NCBI GenBank assembly: GCA_964646435.1
Contig: CAZYEJ010000007.1
Location: 1-57,630 of the forward strand
DNA from: UBA3076 sp964646435
GTDB taxonomy: Bacteria; Desulfobacterota; Dissulfuribacteria; Dissulfuribacterales; UBA3076
Length of the DNA: 57,630 nt
Direction: 5' to 3'
The translations under genes and the position numbers were made by a program. Under the pieces are notes generated by a model. That model was not told the DNA's origin and did not search any database. It worked only from the letters and a program-made list of their open reading frames with translations. Positions 7,484 to 16,087 of this stretch are shown one piece after another (the first letter of the stretch is position 1; each line of letters begins with the position of its first letter).

Positions 7484-8307
7484 GGATCATCGGGCTCATC
7501 ATAGTAGTCGTGACAGGTGCACTGCTTATTTACGCCGCGACTGATTTTCCAGCGTGGTCAGACCCGGCCTCTCCGGCCAGCACGTATCTTTCTCCTTACT
7601 ATATTGAAAAGACCATGGAAGAGACATCGGTACCCAACATCGTCACCGCTGTCCTCGCGGACTATCGTGGTTTTGACACCATGTTTGAAACCACCGTGAT
7701 CTTTTCAGCCGGCGTCGTATGTTTTTTTCTCCTGCGCATCCCTCGCCGAGAAGAGCCTGAGATAAGGTATTACCGGCATGTCCTCACCGGCGTGACCATC
7801 CAGCTCAAAGAGGGATACAAGATACCGCCGTCCGCTGATTTTGAACGGATTGACGCCGTCTGGACACCTCCTGACCTGATTATCAAGACGGGGTGTCGAA
7901 TATTGATTCCCTTTATTCAGCTTTTTGCCCTGTATGTAATCGCCCATGGACATCACAGCCCTGGCGGCGGATTCCAGGGAGGTGTTATCCTGGGGGCAAG
8001 CATTATCCTGCTTGCCATTTCCCACGATCTGAGAACTGCTGTCAGACGAATGAGCGAGAAACTTATAGCCATCCTCTGTGCTGTCGGCGTCTCGATCTAT
8101 GCCGGCACCGGTGCCCTCTGTCTATTGTTAAAGCAAAATTTCCTGGACTACAGCGCTCTTGCGGGGGTACTTCATGTCGACCCGATTACCGCGCGATCCC
8201 ACGGTATTCTTATGGTGGAAATCGGCGTAGGGATTGCTGTCATGGCCACCATGATCTGGATCTATAACAATATCTCATCTGCAGGCAGATACAGACAGGG
8301 GCTTTAG
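7480..8307 (+). CDS. mrpB: Fused MbhE-like and MrpB-like antiporter subunit
   Basis: 275 residues combining two modules. Residues ~1-90 resemble MbhE: one helix (IIGLIIVVVTGALLIYAATD), a loop containing ASTYLSPYYIEKTMEETSVPN and NIVTAVLADYRGFDTMFETT, and a second helix. From about residue 130 the protein is MrpB/MnhB-like: PDLIIKTGCRILIPFIQLFA, AHGHHSPGGGFQGGVILGAS and SHGILMVEIGVGIAVMA. The Glu in RGFDTMFETT is the conserved membrane-edge acid of MbhE. It starts with TTG, overlapping the previous stop. Fusion or adjacency of these modules is known in Mrp-like gene sets; the antiporter role follows from the family. Confidence 0.87.
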   Translation: MRIIGLIIVVVTGALLIYAATDFPAWSDPASPASTYLSPYYIEKTMEETSVPNIVTAVLADYRGFDTMFETTVIFSAGVVCFFLLRIPRREEPEIRYYRHVLTGVTIQLKEGYKIPPSADFERIDAVWTPPDLIIKTGCRILIPFIQLFALYVIAHGHHSPGGGFQGGVILGASIILLAISHDLRTAVRRMSEKLIAILCAVGVSIYAGTGALCLLLKQNFLDYSALAGVLHVDPITARSHGILMVEIGVGIAVMATMIWIYNNISSAGRYRQGL

Positions 8308-8310
8308 GAT

Positions 8311-8706
8311 ATGACCGATCTGATTTCAACGGTTGTTGCCAAATATAATTACTGGATTTACATCACCTTGATGATGATCGGGCTATACGCCATGATCGCC
8401 AAGAACAATCTCGTAAAAAAGATCGTTGGTATGAATATCTTTCAGACCGCCATCATCTTGTTTTACGTGTCCATAGGCGTCAAGAAAGGGGGCACGATTC
8501 CAATCTTAGAGCATGCCCACGGCCACGAACACCACGTCGTGCATGCCGTGGACTATATTAATCCATTGCCTCATGTGTTGATGCTGACCGCCATTGTGGT
8601 GGGCGTGGCCACCCTTGGGGTGGCCCTGGCTTTGGCCATAAGGATCTATAATAACTACAACACCCTGGAAGAAGATGAAATCCTAACGCAGGTAAGGGAA
8701 AAATGA
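8311..8706 (+). CDS. mrpC: Mrp-type Na+/H+ antiporter subunit C (NuoK-like)
   Basis: 131 residues with three helices, homologous to NuoK of complex I: YWIYITLMMIGLYAMIA, KKIVGMNIFQTAIILFYVS and a third helix LPHVLMLTAIVVGVATLGVA. The second and third helices are separated by a histidine-rich loop (HAHGHEHHVVHA), longer than in classical MrpC and a possible metal site. The stop overlaps the start of the following subunit by four bases. Inner-membrane antiporter component. Confidence 0.9.
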   Translation: MTDLISTVVAKYNYWIYITLMMIGLYAMIAKNNLVKKIVGMNIFQTAIILFYVSIGVKKGGTIPILEHAHGHEHHVVHAVDYINPLPHVLMLTAIVVGVATLGVALALAIRIYNNYNTLEEDEILTQVREK

Positions 8707-10193
8707 ACGAACAGTATCCTGCACTCCTTGTCGTTGTCCCGCTCCTGTCGGCCCTTGCCATCAGTGTTGCCGGATGGGTAAACAAAAGATTGTGTTTCCC
8801 TATTGCTGTTGCCGCCCTGGGTGTGTCAGCCTGGTCATCCGTTGGTCTGCTGTTCAGGGTCCTGAATGAAGGTGCTATTGTCTATAAATTAGGTGGATGG
8901 CTGCCGCCTATGGGCATAGCCTATTATATAGATTATCTCAATGGTCTTGTTCTGCCGGTGGTGTCCATAGTTGCCCTCCTTAATTTAATATCAAGCAAAA
9001 AAATTGTTGAGCAACAGTTCCCGGACAAAGCAGGCCCTTTTTATACACTATATGTCCTGATGGTAACCGGTTTATTGGGTATTGTGGTCACTGGAGATGC
9101 CTTTAACCTGTATGTGCTGTTGGAGATTGCGTCACTCACGGGTTACGGGTTGCTTGCCATGGGAGAGGAGCGTGCCCCGCTGGCGACCCTTAATTATCTG
9201 TACATGGGTACGATTGGTGCCTGCTTTTATCTGTTGGGTATTGGATATCTCTATATTGTCACCGGTTCGTTAAATATGGTGGATATTGCCCGGTTATTGC
9301 CACCCCTTTATCAGTCTAAGGCCGTGCTGGCCGCCTTTATCATCTGTATGGTCGGGGTGTGGCTTAAGATGGCCTTTTTCCCCCTTCACGCCTGGTTGCC
9401 CAATGCCTATACATATGCCAACTCTGCGTCAAGCGGTCTGATTGCCCCATTGATGACTAAGGTGATGGTCTATGTGATGATTCGCCTCATCCTGACTGTT
9501 TTTACCCCCGCATTTGTCTTTAGCACTCTGGCCGTAAGTCACTACATCGTCTGGCTTGCCTGTATCGCCATTGTCATAGGCGCCGTTCTTGCCCTGAAAG
9601 AGCGCAATTTAAAGAAGATGTTAACATACATCGTCGTGGCGGAAGTGGGCTATATGGTTGGTGGTGCATGGCTCGGAAACCGTGCCGGATTGACAGGGGC
9701 GGTCCTCCATATTGTAAACGACGCCCTGATGACCCTCTGCGTCTTTCTTGTTGTGGGTAACATAGTTTACAAGGTAAAGGGATATGCCTTCGCAGACCTG
9801 AAAGGGTTGTTTTCCAAGATGCCTTTTACCATGGGGGCCTTTGTGATCGGGGCACTATCCATCATCGGTGTGCCTCCGACGTGCGGTTTTTTCAGCAAGT
9901 GGTATCTCATATTGGGGGCCATTCAGGCGCACCAGTACGGTTTTATGGTCGCATTGCTCTTCAGCAGCCTGATCAATGTAGTGCTCTTTTTCAGGGTCTT
10001 TGAGATCGGCTTTTATGAGCCCTTCAGCGACCATGAGGGGCACGAACATCATCCGGCAGTGATGGCTGAGGCCCCGCTCACCATGCTGGTTCCCCTTTAT
10101 GTAGTTGCTATAAGCCTGATCTTGGTTGGTCTGTATACCGGTGATATCGTAAACCACATAGTCCAGTTTGTCATACCAAAGGGCTTTATGTGA
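8703..10193 (+). CDS. mrpD: Mrp-type antiporter subunit D, paralog 1 (NuoL/M/N-like)
   Basis: 496 residues, about 14 helices of the proton-pumping antiporter family. The conserved membrane Glu is in NLYVLLEIASLTGYG, and the helix-7 Lys is in WLKMAFFPLHAWLP. The broken helix TYANSASSGLIAPLMTK carries a second Lys, and KKMLTYIVVAEVGYM is the next family block. A His-rich loop (DHEGHEHHP) lies near the C-terminus. All key ionisable residues are present, so it should be a competent proton or cation channel. It overlaps mrpC by four bases. Confidence 0.9.
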   Translation: MNEQYPALLVVVPLLSALAISVAGWVNKRLCFPIAVAALGVSAWSSVGLLFRVLNEGAIVYKLGGWLPPMGIAYYIDYLNGLVLPVVSIVALLNLISSKKIVEQQFPDKAGPFYTLYVLMVTGLLGIVVTGDAFNLYVLLEIASLTGYGLLAMGEERAPLATLNYLYMGTIGACFYLLGIGYLYIVTGSLNMVDIARLLPPLYQSKAVLAAFIICMVGVWLKMAFFPLHAWLPNAYTYANSASSGLIAPLMTKVMVYVMIRLILTVFTPAFVFSTLAVSHYIVWLACIAIVIGAVLALKERNLKKMLTYIVVAEVGYMVGGAWLGNRAGLTGAVLHIVNDALMTLCVFLVVGNIVYKVKGYAFADLKGLFSKMPFTMGAFVIGALSIIGVPPTCGFFSKWYLILGAIQAHQYGFMVALLFSSLINVVLFFRVFEIGFYEPFSDHEGHEHHPAVMAEAPLTMLVPLYVVAISLILVGLYTGDIVNHIVQFVIPKGFM

Positions 10194-10226
10194 CGGTTTA
10201 TATAATGGAGATAAAATAGGGATAGA

Positions 10227-11711
10227 ATGGAAACGATTACGTCAATAAGGCCCTTGCTTGCTGTCCTGGTCTCTCTCTTGATTATTCCTTTGGTGGTGGT
10301 CTCAAGCAGAAGCCCCAATGTCCGTGAGTCTTGGACTTTTGTGGCGGCTGTTGCAAAGTTTCTGATCGTCCTGTCTATGCTCCCAGTAATCTTAAAGGGG
10401 ACTGAAATAGTATATACGGTAGTTCAGTTCATGCCTGGGGCGGCGATCAAGTTCAGGGTTGATGCCCTGGGAATGCTCTTTGCGCTCGTGTCTTCGTCTC
10501 TCTGGATCATTACATCGGCATACTCGATCGGTTATATGAGAGGGCTGAAAGAGCACGGGCAGACCCGGTATTTTTGCTTCTTTGCCATCTGTCTTTCAGC
10601 TACCATTGGTGCGGCCTTTTCTGCGAACCTCTTAACCCTGTATCTCTTTTACGAGATACTTTCTCTTGCCACCTATCCATTGGTTACACACCATCAGGAT
10701 CTGGAGGCGCGAAGCTCAGGCAGAAAATATCTCCTTTATGTCGTAGGTGCGTCCATCGGTCTTGTTTTGCCGGCCATGCTTATATGTTATAACCTGGCAG
10801 GTACCCTCGAATTCAGCAAAAATGGCATTTTGGCAGGGACTGCCGCATCTCCGTCCCTACTCTTTATCCTTTTGTTCATGTTTGTCTTCGGGTTTGCCAA
10901 GTCAGCGATTATGCCCATGCACTCATGGCTTCCCGCTGCCATGGTGGCACCTACGCCGGTCAGTGCCTTGCTGCACGCAGTAGCTGTTGTGAAGGTGGGT
11001 GTCTTTAGCATCATTCGTATCCTGACCGGGGTCTTTGGGATTCAACTCTTATCCTCATCTCATTTAGGGATAGCAGTATGTTGTGTTGCCGCCTTTACCA
11101 TCCTGGTCGGCTCATTCATTGCCCTTTCCCAGGATGGCCTTAAAAGGCTTCTCGCCTTTTCCACCATCGCCCAGCTCTCTTATATTGTGCTTGGGGTAGC
11201 ACTCCTCTCCCCAAAAGGGATGACTGGCGGCATGCTCCATATTGCAATGCATGCCTTTGGGAAGATCACCCTATTTTTTTGTGCCGGGGCAATCTTTGTA
11301 GCCACGGGTAAAAAGAACATCAGCGAGATGATAGGGATAGGCCGAAGGATGCCGGTGACCATGGCAGCCTTTTTTATCGCTTCGTTGAGTATCATTGGAG
11401 TTCCACCTTGCGGCGGGTTCATAAGCAAATGGTATCTCGCACTAGGGACCCTCCAGGCCCACCAGATAGGCTTCCTGGTAGTCTTGCTCTTTAGTTCGCT
11501 TCTGAATGCCGCATACTTTATACCCATTACCTATAAGGCATTTTTCTGCAGGCCCGAAGATGCCATGTTTGAAAACAAGGTGCAAGAGGCCCCGGCTTTC
11601 TGTGTAGTACCCTTGGTTATCACAGCGACAATTTCCGTGATTTTGCTTTTTTATCCCCAGCCTTTTCTCAGGCTGGCCAGAATGATGGTGCAGAGTATAA
11701 CTGGAGCATAA
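10227..11711 (+). CDS. Mrp-type antiporter subunit D, paralog 2 (NuoL/M/N-like)
   Basis: 494 residues, a second full-length antiporter-like subunit. The membrane Glu is in LYLFYEILSLATYPLV, the helix-7 Lys in FAKSAIMPMHSWLP, and the broken-helix Lys in SALLHAVAVVKVGVF. The following block LKRLLAFSTIAQLSYI and the C-terminal SIIGVPPCGGFISKWY are also canonical. It starts 33 bases after paralog 1. Multiple D-like subunits in one complex resemble complex I and Mbh and suggest more than one ion-translocating path. Confidence 0.9.
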   Translation: METITSIRPLLAVLVSLLIIPLVVVSSRSPNVRESWTFVAAVAKFLIVLSMLPVILKGTEIVYTVVQFMPGAAIKFRVDALGMLFALVSSSLWIITSAYSIGYMRGLKEHGQTRYFCFFAICLSATIGAAFSANLLTLYLFYEILSLATYPLVTHHQDLEARSSGRKYLLYVVGASIGLVLPAMLICYNLAGTLEFSKNGILAGTAASPSLLFILLFMFVFGFAKSAIMPMHSWLPAAMVAPTPVSALLHAVAVVKVGVFSIIRILTGVFGIQLLSSSHLGIAVCCVAAFTILVGSFIALSQDGLKRLLAFSTIAQLSYIVLGVALLSPKGMTGGMLHIAMHAFGKITLFFCAGAIFVATGKKNISEMIGIGRRMPVTMAAFFIASLSIIGVPPCGGFISKWYLALGTLQAHQIGFLVVLLFSSLLNAAYFIPITYKAFFCRPEDAMFENKVQEAPAFCVVPLVITATISVILLFYPQPFLRLARMMVQSITGA

Positions 11712-11713
11712 AC

Positions 11714-11854
11714 ATGACAAATGAGAGGACAGACGAGATAGAAGGCAAGATGGAACTTGGCCATAAGCCCGTTCCGCCTTTTCGAACCGTTTTTTGGGCG
11801 GCTCTCACCATAGGTGTTTTGTATCTGGGACTTATCTTCTTCAAGACGCTTTGA
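11714..11854 (+). CDS. Small single-helix membrane protein, 46 aa
   Basis: An ATG two bases after the paralog-2 stop opens a 46-residue frame: a charged N-terminus (MTNERTDEIEGKMELGHKP) followed by one membrane helix (VFWAALTIGVLYLGLIFF) and a short KTL tail. It is too short for routine gene calling, but its position, orientation and clean N-in helix topology argue it is real. It may be an accessory subunit of the antiporter. I do not recognise a named family. Confidence 0.6.
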   Translation: MTNERTDEIEGKMELGHKPVPPFRTVFWAALTIGVLYLGLIFFKTL

Positions 11855-11907
11855 AAGGATCGTCAGTGGTGCACAGTGATTATTGCTTAGGATATTGAGG
11901 TATTACT

Positions 11908-12168
11908 GTGAAACAAGAGAACAGCGAAGACAAAAAATATCTTTTTGATAAACCTGGAAACATGAAGATACTGGCATGGTCTTTTTTCTTATCGCTCGTT
12001 TTTCTTCTTGTTTTAGAATTCTTTATTCACAAGCATTCTCATTTTCCCTCGGAAGAGTGGCCCGAGTTCTATTGTGTATTTGCCTTTGTCGCCTTCGTAG
12101 CGCTTGTTCTTTCTGCAAAATATATCCTGCGGCCCCTTGTGAAGAGACGAGAGGATTACTATGACTAA
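11908..12168 (+). CDS. Small two-helix membrane protein of the antiporter operon
   Basis: 86 residues starting with GTG. Two helices (LAWSFFLSLVFLLVLEFFIH and FYCVFAFVAFVALVLSAKYI) are joined by a loop with FPSEEWPEFY and end in the charged tail RPLVKRREDYYD. The loop and tail pattern is what I associate with unnamed small proteins beside D-like antiporter subunits in deltaproteobacteria, but that recollection is untested. The gene overlaps the start of paralog 3 by eight bases. A structural role in the antiporter complex is inferred from position only. Confidence 0.7.
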   Translation: MKQENSEDKKYLFDKPGNMKILAWSFFLSLVFLLVLEFFIHKHSHFPSEEWPEFYCVFAFVAFVALVLSAKYILRPLVKRREDYYD

Positions 12169-13936
12169 CGTCCTGCCGCCAGCGGCCATTTTTATCATCG
12201 GAGGACTGCTGGTTCCTCTGATAAAAGGAAAATGGAAAAGCGCCTACATGTTGCTCATCCCGGTGGTAGGTTTCATAAACCTGATCAATATCCCTGAAGG
12301 AACTCATTGGGTTGTAGGGTTTATGGAATATGATCTTATCTTTGGTAAAGTGGACAGACTGAGCCTCCTGTTCGGTTACATCTTCCATCTCATATCTTTT
12401 GTAGCTATTCTCTATGCCATTCACCTAAAACACAATCTGCAGCATGTGGCTGGGCTGGTTTATGCCGGCAGCGCCCTGGGGGTTGTCTTTGCCGGAGACC
12501 TTTTTTCTTTCTTTGTCTTTTGGGAGATGCTTACCGTAGCTTCCATATTTCTTATCTGGGCCCGCAGGACAAAGGCAGCTCAAGGCGCAGGATACAGATA
12601 TCTCCTGGTTCACGCAGCCGGAGGCCTGTGCCTTCTGGCAGGCATTGCCCTGTATGTGAATCAGACAGGCTCTATTGAGTTTGGGTATATCGGGCTGAAT
12701 GGATTTGCCACCTTATTAATTTTCCTGGGTTTTGGCGTAAATTGCGCCTGGCCTTTTCTCCACCCATGGCTGACGGACGCTTATCCGGAGGCCACGATTA
12801 CCGGGACCATATTCTTGAGCGCTTTTACCACAAAATGTGCTGTCTACGCCCTGGCCAGGGCCTTTCCGGGCACCGAGGCCCTTATCTGGATCGGAGCGAT
12901 TATGACGGCGTTTCCTATCTTCTATGCGGTCATTGAAAACAACCTCAGGCGAGTTTTGTCCTACAGCTTGATCAACCAGGTAGGATTCATGGTATGCGGG
13001 ATCGGCATTGGCACACAAATGGCCATAAATGGCGCTGTTTCCCACGCCGTGAACGATATCCTCTTCAAGGCCCTGCTGTTCATGTCCATGGGTGCGGTGA
13101 TGTATCGTAATGATAATAAAATCAACTGCACCGCCTTGGGCGGACTGTACCGGACCATGCCGCTCACTTGTATCTTTTGTATAATTGGGGCCGCATCCAT
13201 CTCGGCCGTTCCACTTTTCAGCGGTTTTGTCAGTAAGTCAATGGTTATGGATGCGGCTGCTACCGGTCATATGCAGATCATATATTTTATTCTTCTGTTT
13301 GCCTCAGTTGGTGTATTAGAGCATGCAGGTATCAAGATTCCGTTTTTTGCGTTTTTCGGCCATGATTCCGGGCTGAGACCCAAGGAGGCACCCCTCCACA
13401 TGCTTCTTGCCATGGGCATCGCGGCATTTTTCTGCATCTTCAACGGGTCATTTCCCAGCTACTTGTATAGCCTGCTCCCATATCCGGTTGAGTATGTACC
13501 GTATACGATTCCGCATGTAGTAGGTCAGACCCAGCTCATTTTCTTTGCCGCCTTGGCCTTCATATTTCTCACGCTTTCCGGTATGTCTCCCGCCGAGATG
13601 AGGGCTGTCAATGTTGATGCTGACTGGTTTTACCGTAAGGGTGGCGGGCTTTTTTACCGTGTCATGGATATTAGCATGAACGGAATAAACAGAATTGCCG
13701 ACAGGGTCATTGTGGGTGAGTTGACCGGATCTATCTGCCGTATATTCCAACGCTGGCCTGAGGTCCTCTGTCTTGGGGTTATGATTCCCCTATGGAGTGT
13801 CACCGGCACAAGAGGAAAAGACCTCCATGGTAAGATCGAAAGGACTCGATCGGCTTTGCAAACACACACCTCACCGATAGGGATCAGTGCGGCTATGGCT
13901 ACGATCTTTTTAGTGTTAATTTACCTATTGATGTGA
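12161..13936 (+). CDS. Mrp-type antiporter subunit D, paralog 3, divergent
   Basis: 591 residues, longer than paralogs 1 and 2 owing to a C-terminal extension containing DADWFYRKGGGLFYRVMD and a final helix. The membrane Glu is kept (FFVFWEMLTVASIF) and the broken-helix Lys is kept (FLSAFTTKCAVYALA). The helix-7 Lys found in paralogs 1 and 2 just before the P-LH-WL motif is missing: the segment reads GVNCAWPFLHPWL. Proton translocation chemistry in this subunit is therefore probably altered, or the subunit plays another role. It closes the operon begun at 5958. Confidence 0.88.
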   Translation: MTNVLPPAAIFIIGGLLVPLIKGKWKSAYMLLIPVVGFINLINIPEGTHWVVGFMEYDLIFGKVDRLSLLFGYIFHLISFVAILYAIHLKHNLQHVAGLVYAGSALGVVFAGDLFSFFVFWEMLTVASIFLIWARRTKAAQGAGYRYLLVHAAGGLCLLAGIALYVNQTGSIEFGYIGLNGFATLLIFLGFGVNCAWPFLHPWLTDAYPEATITGTIFLSAFTTKCAVYALARAFPGTEALIWIGAIMTAFPIFYAVIENNLRRVLSYSLINQVGFMVCGIGIGTQMAINGAVSHAVNDILFKALLFMSMGAVMYRNDNKINCTALGGLYRTMPLTCIFCIIGAASISAVPLFSGFVSKSMVMDAAATGHMQIIYFILLFASVGVLEHAGIKIPFFAFFGHDSGLRPKEAPLHMLLAMGIAAFFCIFNGSFPSYLYSLLPYPVEYVPYTIPHVVGQTQLIFFAALAFIFLTLSGMSPAEMRAVNVDADWFYRKGGGLFYRVMDISMNGINRIADRVIVGELTGSICRIFQRWPEVLCLGVMIPLWSVTGTRGKDLHGKIERTRSALQTHTSPIGISAAMATIFLVLIYLLM

Positions 13937-14025
13937 TATAAATATAAAAATAATCATTGAACCCTGAACCCGTGAACGGTTACAAAACCATCAAAGATGC
14001 GGGCACGGAGAGGAGAAATAAATAT

Positions 14026-14508
14026 TTGGCTTCTATAGAACATCTGAAAAGAATTCGACTCTTTGAAGATTTGACCGACGGCATGCTGGAAAAGATACTT
14101 CCCCTGGCTCAAGAGCAGTCGTTTGCGGAAAGGGAAATTATTTTCGAACCAGGTAGTGAGGCCTCCCATTTTTACTCACTGACCACAGGTAAGGCATTAC
14201 TCCAGACAGAGCTTGCTCCAGCCCTAATTATTTCACTCGGGGCCATCAAGCCGGGATACTCATTCGGCTGGCCTGCCCTTCTTCCTGGGCCCGTCCATAC
14301 CTCCCTTGCTGTTTGTATGGAACCAAGCGAAATCCTGGTCATGCCTGGAAACGAATTTAAGGCCCTTCTCGATCAAGACCACACCATGGGATTCCTGGTT
14401 ATGCAAAAGACTGCCACGATCCTTGAGAACCGCTTGGAACGTCGTACAACACAGTTTGTCAAGGTAATAACTAAACACCCCGATATAGCAACGCTTTTGG
14501 GTCTGTAA
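14026..14508 (+). CDS. Cyclic-nucleotide-binding-domain (CAP_ED) protein without HTH
   Basis: About 160 residues forming one cNMP-binding fold: LKRIRLFEDLTDGMLEKILP, FAEREIIFEPGSEASHFYSL, AIKPGYSFGWPALL and CMEPSEILVMPGNEF. No DNA-binding domain follows; the C-terminus is a helix (ILENRLERRTTQFVKVI), so it is a sensor or partner protein, not a Crp-type regulator. I place the start at TTG 14026 because GAGAGGAGAA lies just upstream; a TTG at 13957 would add 23 unlikely residues. It lies 90 bases after the antiporter operon in the same direction and may be co-transcribed. Ligand unknown. Confidence 0.75.
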   Translation: MASIEHLKRIRLFEDLTDGMLEKILPLAQEQSFAEREIIFEPGSEASHFYSLTTGKALLQTELAPALIISLGAIKPGYSFGWPALLPGPVHTSLAVCMEPSEILVMPGNEFKALLDQDHTMGFLVMQKTATILENRLERRTTQFVKVITKHPDIATLLGL

Positions 14509-14532
14509 GGGGAAGATGTATTTCCAGACGCT

Positions 14533-16059
14533 TTAGTCTTCATGTGAGCGAGGCTCAGAAGGCAGCCTGATGACAAAGGTTGTTCCTTTCCCAAGTTCAG
14601 AGTCTACACTTATGGTTCCGCCGTGTTCTTTGACTATCTTCTGGGTAATCAGCAGGCCGAGGCCCGTACCTCTTGACCCCTTGGTGCTGAATAGCGAACT
14701 AAAGATTTGCTTTCTTACGGCCTCATCCATACCACAACCATTGTCAGAGACCTGAAGAATAAACGCTTTATCACTTTCGCGCTTTGTAGTCACCCGTACC
14801 AGGTGTTCCTTGCCCTCTTCTTCATCAAATATAGCGGCATCAATGGCATTGGAAACCAGGTTAAGCAGACAATGATGAATTCCTTTGGGGTCTAAAGATA
14901 CATCGCCTACAGTTGGATCAAGATCTCTAACAATCTCTACTCCGGATTCTTTTGCCTTGAGATCCATTAGCTTGCATACCTCTTCCGCAATTTTATTCGG
15001 GGAGCACTTTTCATATTCAGGCTCACGTTCCTTGGAGTAGTTGAGGAGATCCATAGCCAGGCCGGAGACCCTGTCAATATTCCTTCGCACCATGTCCCAG
15101 CCAATGCGAAGGCTATTCATATCCTCCTTCTTAAGTGCGTTGTCTACTATATAGACCCCTCCCTGCAGACCACCCAAGATGTTTTTGATACCGTGGGCAA
15201 GTCCGGCCGCAGTTTCTCCAGTGGCAGCCAATCTTTCGGATTTGATCAATTCCTGCTGTAACTGCTTGATTTCCCTCAGATCGTGGAGAAAACCCACACT
15301 GCCAATAACCTCACCATCTTGATACAGAACAATTCCCGAAAATTTAACCGGTATCTTGTCACCGTCTTTTCCCAAAACGAAGGTCTCTCGCCAAACATGC
15401 ATTTCTTGTCTTTCTCGTTCTTTGCCATGCAGACCTTGCATGATTTCTTCGGCTGTCTCTGGTGGATAGAGACTCCTTATATCAATCTTCCCTATTACTT
15501 CATCCTTAGAATATCCAAATATTTTCTCATCCCCTCGATTAAAAATCATTATTTTTCCCTGCTTATCAGTGCCGACTATACCGTCGAGGGAACGCTGAAT
15601 CAGATTGTCTTCAAACTCATACCTCTGCCTTATCTCCTCTGTGGCTTGCTTAACCTTATCTTCCAGATTGTCGGTATATTCCTTGAGCATCCTCCTTAAA
15701 TGAAGCCTTTCCTTGGCCCGTTTTAGGGCAACTGTCAGGGCTTCGTCCACAATAGGCTTGGTGACAAAATCAGAGGCCTCAAGTTGCAGAGACTGGATAG
15801 CCACGTCCATATCGCCGTGCCCGGTAACCACTATCACCTCGGTTTCAGGACTTATTTCCTTAATCCTTTTCAATACCTCGATGCCATCCATGCCTGGCAT
15901 CTTTACATCAGTTAAGACAATTGGGGGATCTTCTTTCTCAAAAATCTCCAGGCCGCTTTTGCCATCCTCTGCGGTCAGCACCTCGTAGCCATCAGCTCTC
16001 AGCGACATTCCAACAATCTTCCTTGCCGGCTCTTCATCATCAATAAGTAAAAGCTTCAA
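14533..16059 (-). CDS. Receiver-PAS-histidine kinase hybrid
   Basis: 508 residues. An N-terminal receiver (LLLIDDEEPARK, phosphoacceptor Asp51 in VLTDVKMPGMDG, FVTKPI) is followed by a coiled coil (about 115-145), a PAS domain (about 146-265, NLIQRSLDGIVGTDKQG to VGFLHDLREIKQL) and a kinase core. The phosphoacceptor motif is AAGLAHGIKNILGGL, a HisKA variant; the ATPase has LLNLVSNAIDAA, SDNGCGM and RGTGLGLLIT. There is no membrane segment. It starts with TTG, 28 bases after the heme-sensor kinase, and is probably its downstream relay partner. Confidence 0.9.
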   Translation of the reverse strand: MKLLLIDDEEPARKIVGMSLRADGYEVLTAEDGKSGLEIFEKEDPPIVLTDVKMPGMDGIEVLKRIKEISPETEVIVVTGHGDMDVAIQSLQLEASDFVTKPIVDEALTVALKRAKERLHLRRMLKEYTDNLEDKVKQATEEIRQRYEFEDNLIQRSLDGIVGTDKQGKIMIFNRGDEKIFGYSKDEVIGKIDIRSLYPPETAEEIMQGLHGKERERQEMHVWRETFVLGKDGDKIPVKFSGIVLYQDGEVIGSVGFLHDLREIKQLQQELIKSERLAATGETAAGLAHGIKNILGGLQGGVYIVDNALKKEDMNSLRIGWDMVRRNIDRVSGLAMDLLNYSKEREPEYEKCSPNKIAEEVCKLMDLKAKESGVEIVRDLDPTVGDVSLDPKGIHHCLLNLVSNAIDAAIFDEEEGKEHLVRVTTKRESDKAFILQVSDNGCGMDEAVRKQIFSSLFSTKGSRGTGLGLLITQKIVKEHGGTISVDSELGKGTTFVIRLPSEPRSHED

Positions 16060-16087
16060 TAGATTGCCCCTATTGTTAGAATATTAT

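Noticed and set aside
13957..14025. N-terminal extension of the cNMP-binding protein from TTG 13957
   Set aside because: No Shine-Dalgarno sequence there, and the encoded residues look like translated intergenic sequence; TTG 14026 has GAGAGGAG upstream.
15283..15699. Plus-strand open frame of 138 residues inside the receiver-PAS kinase gene
   Set aside because: It is antisense to well-supported PAS and kinase coding sequence and shows no protein motif of its own.
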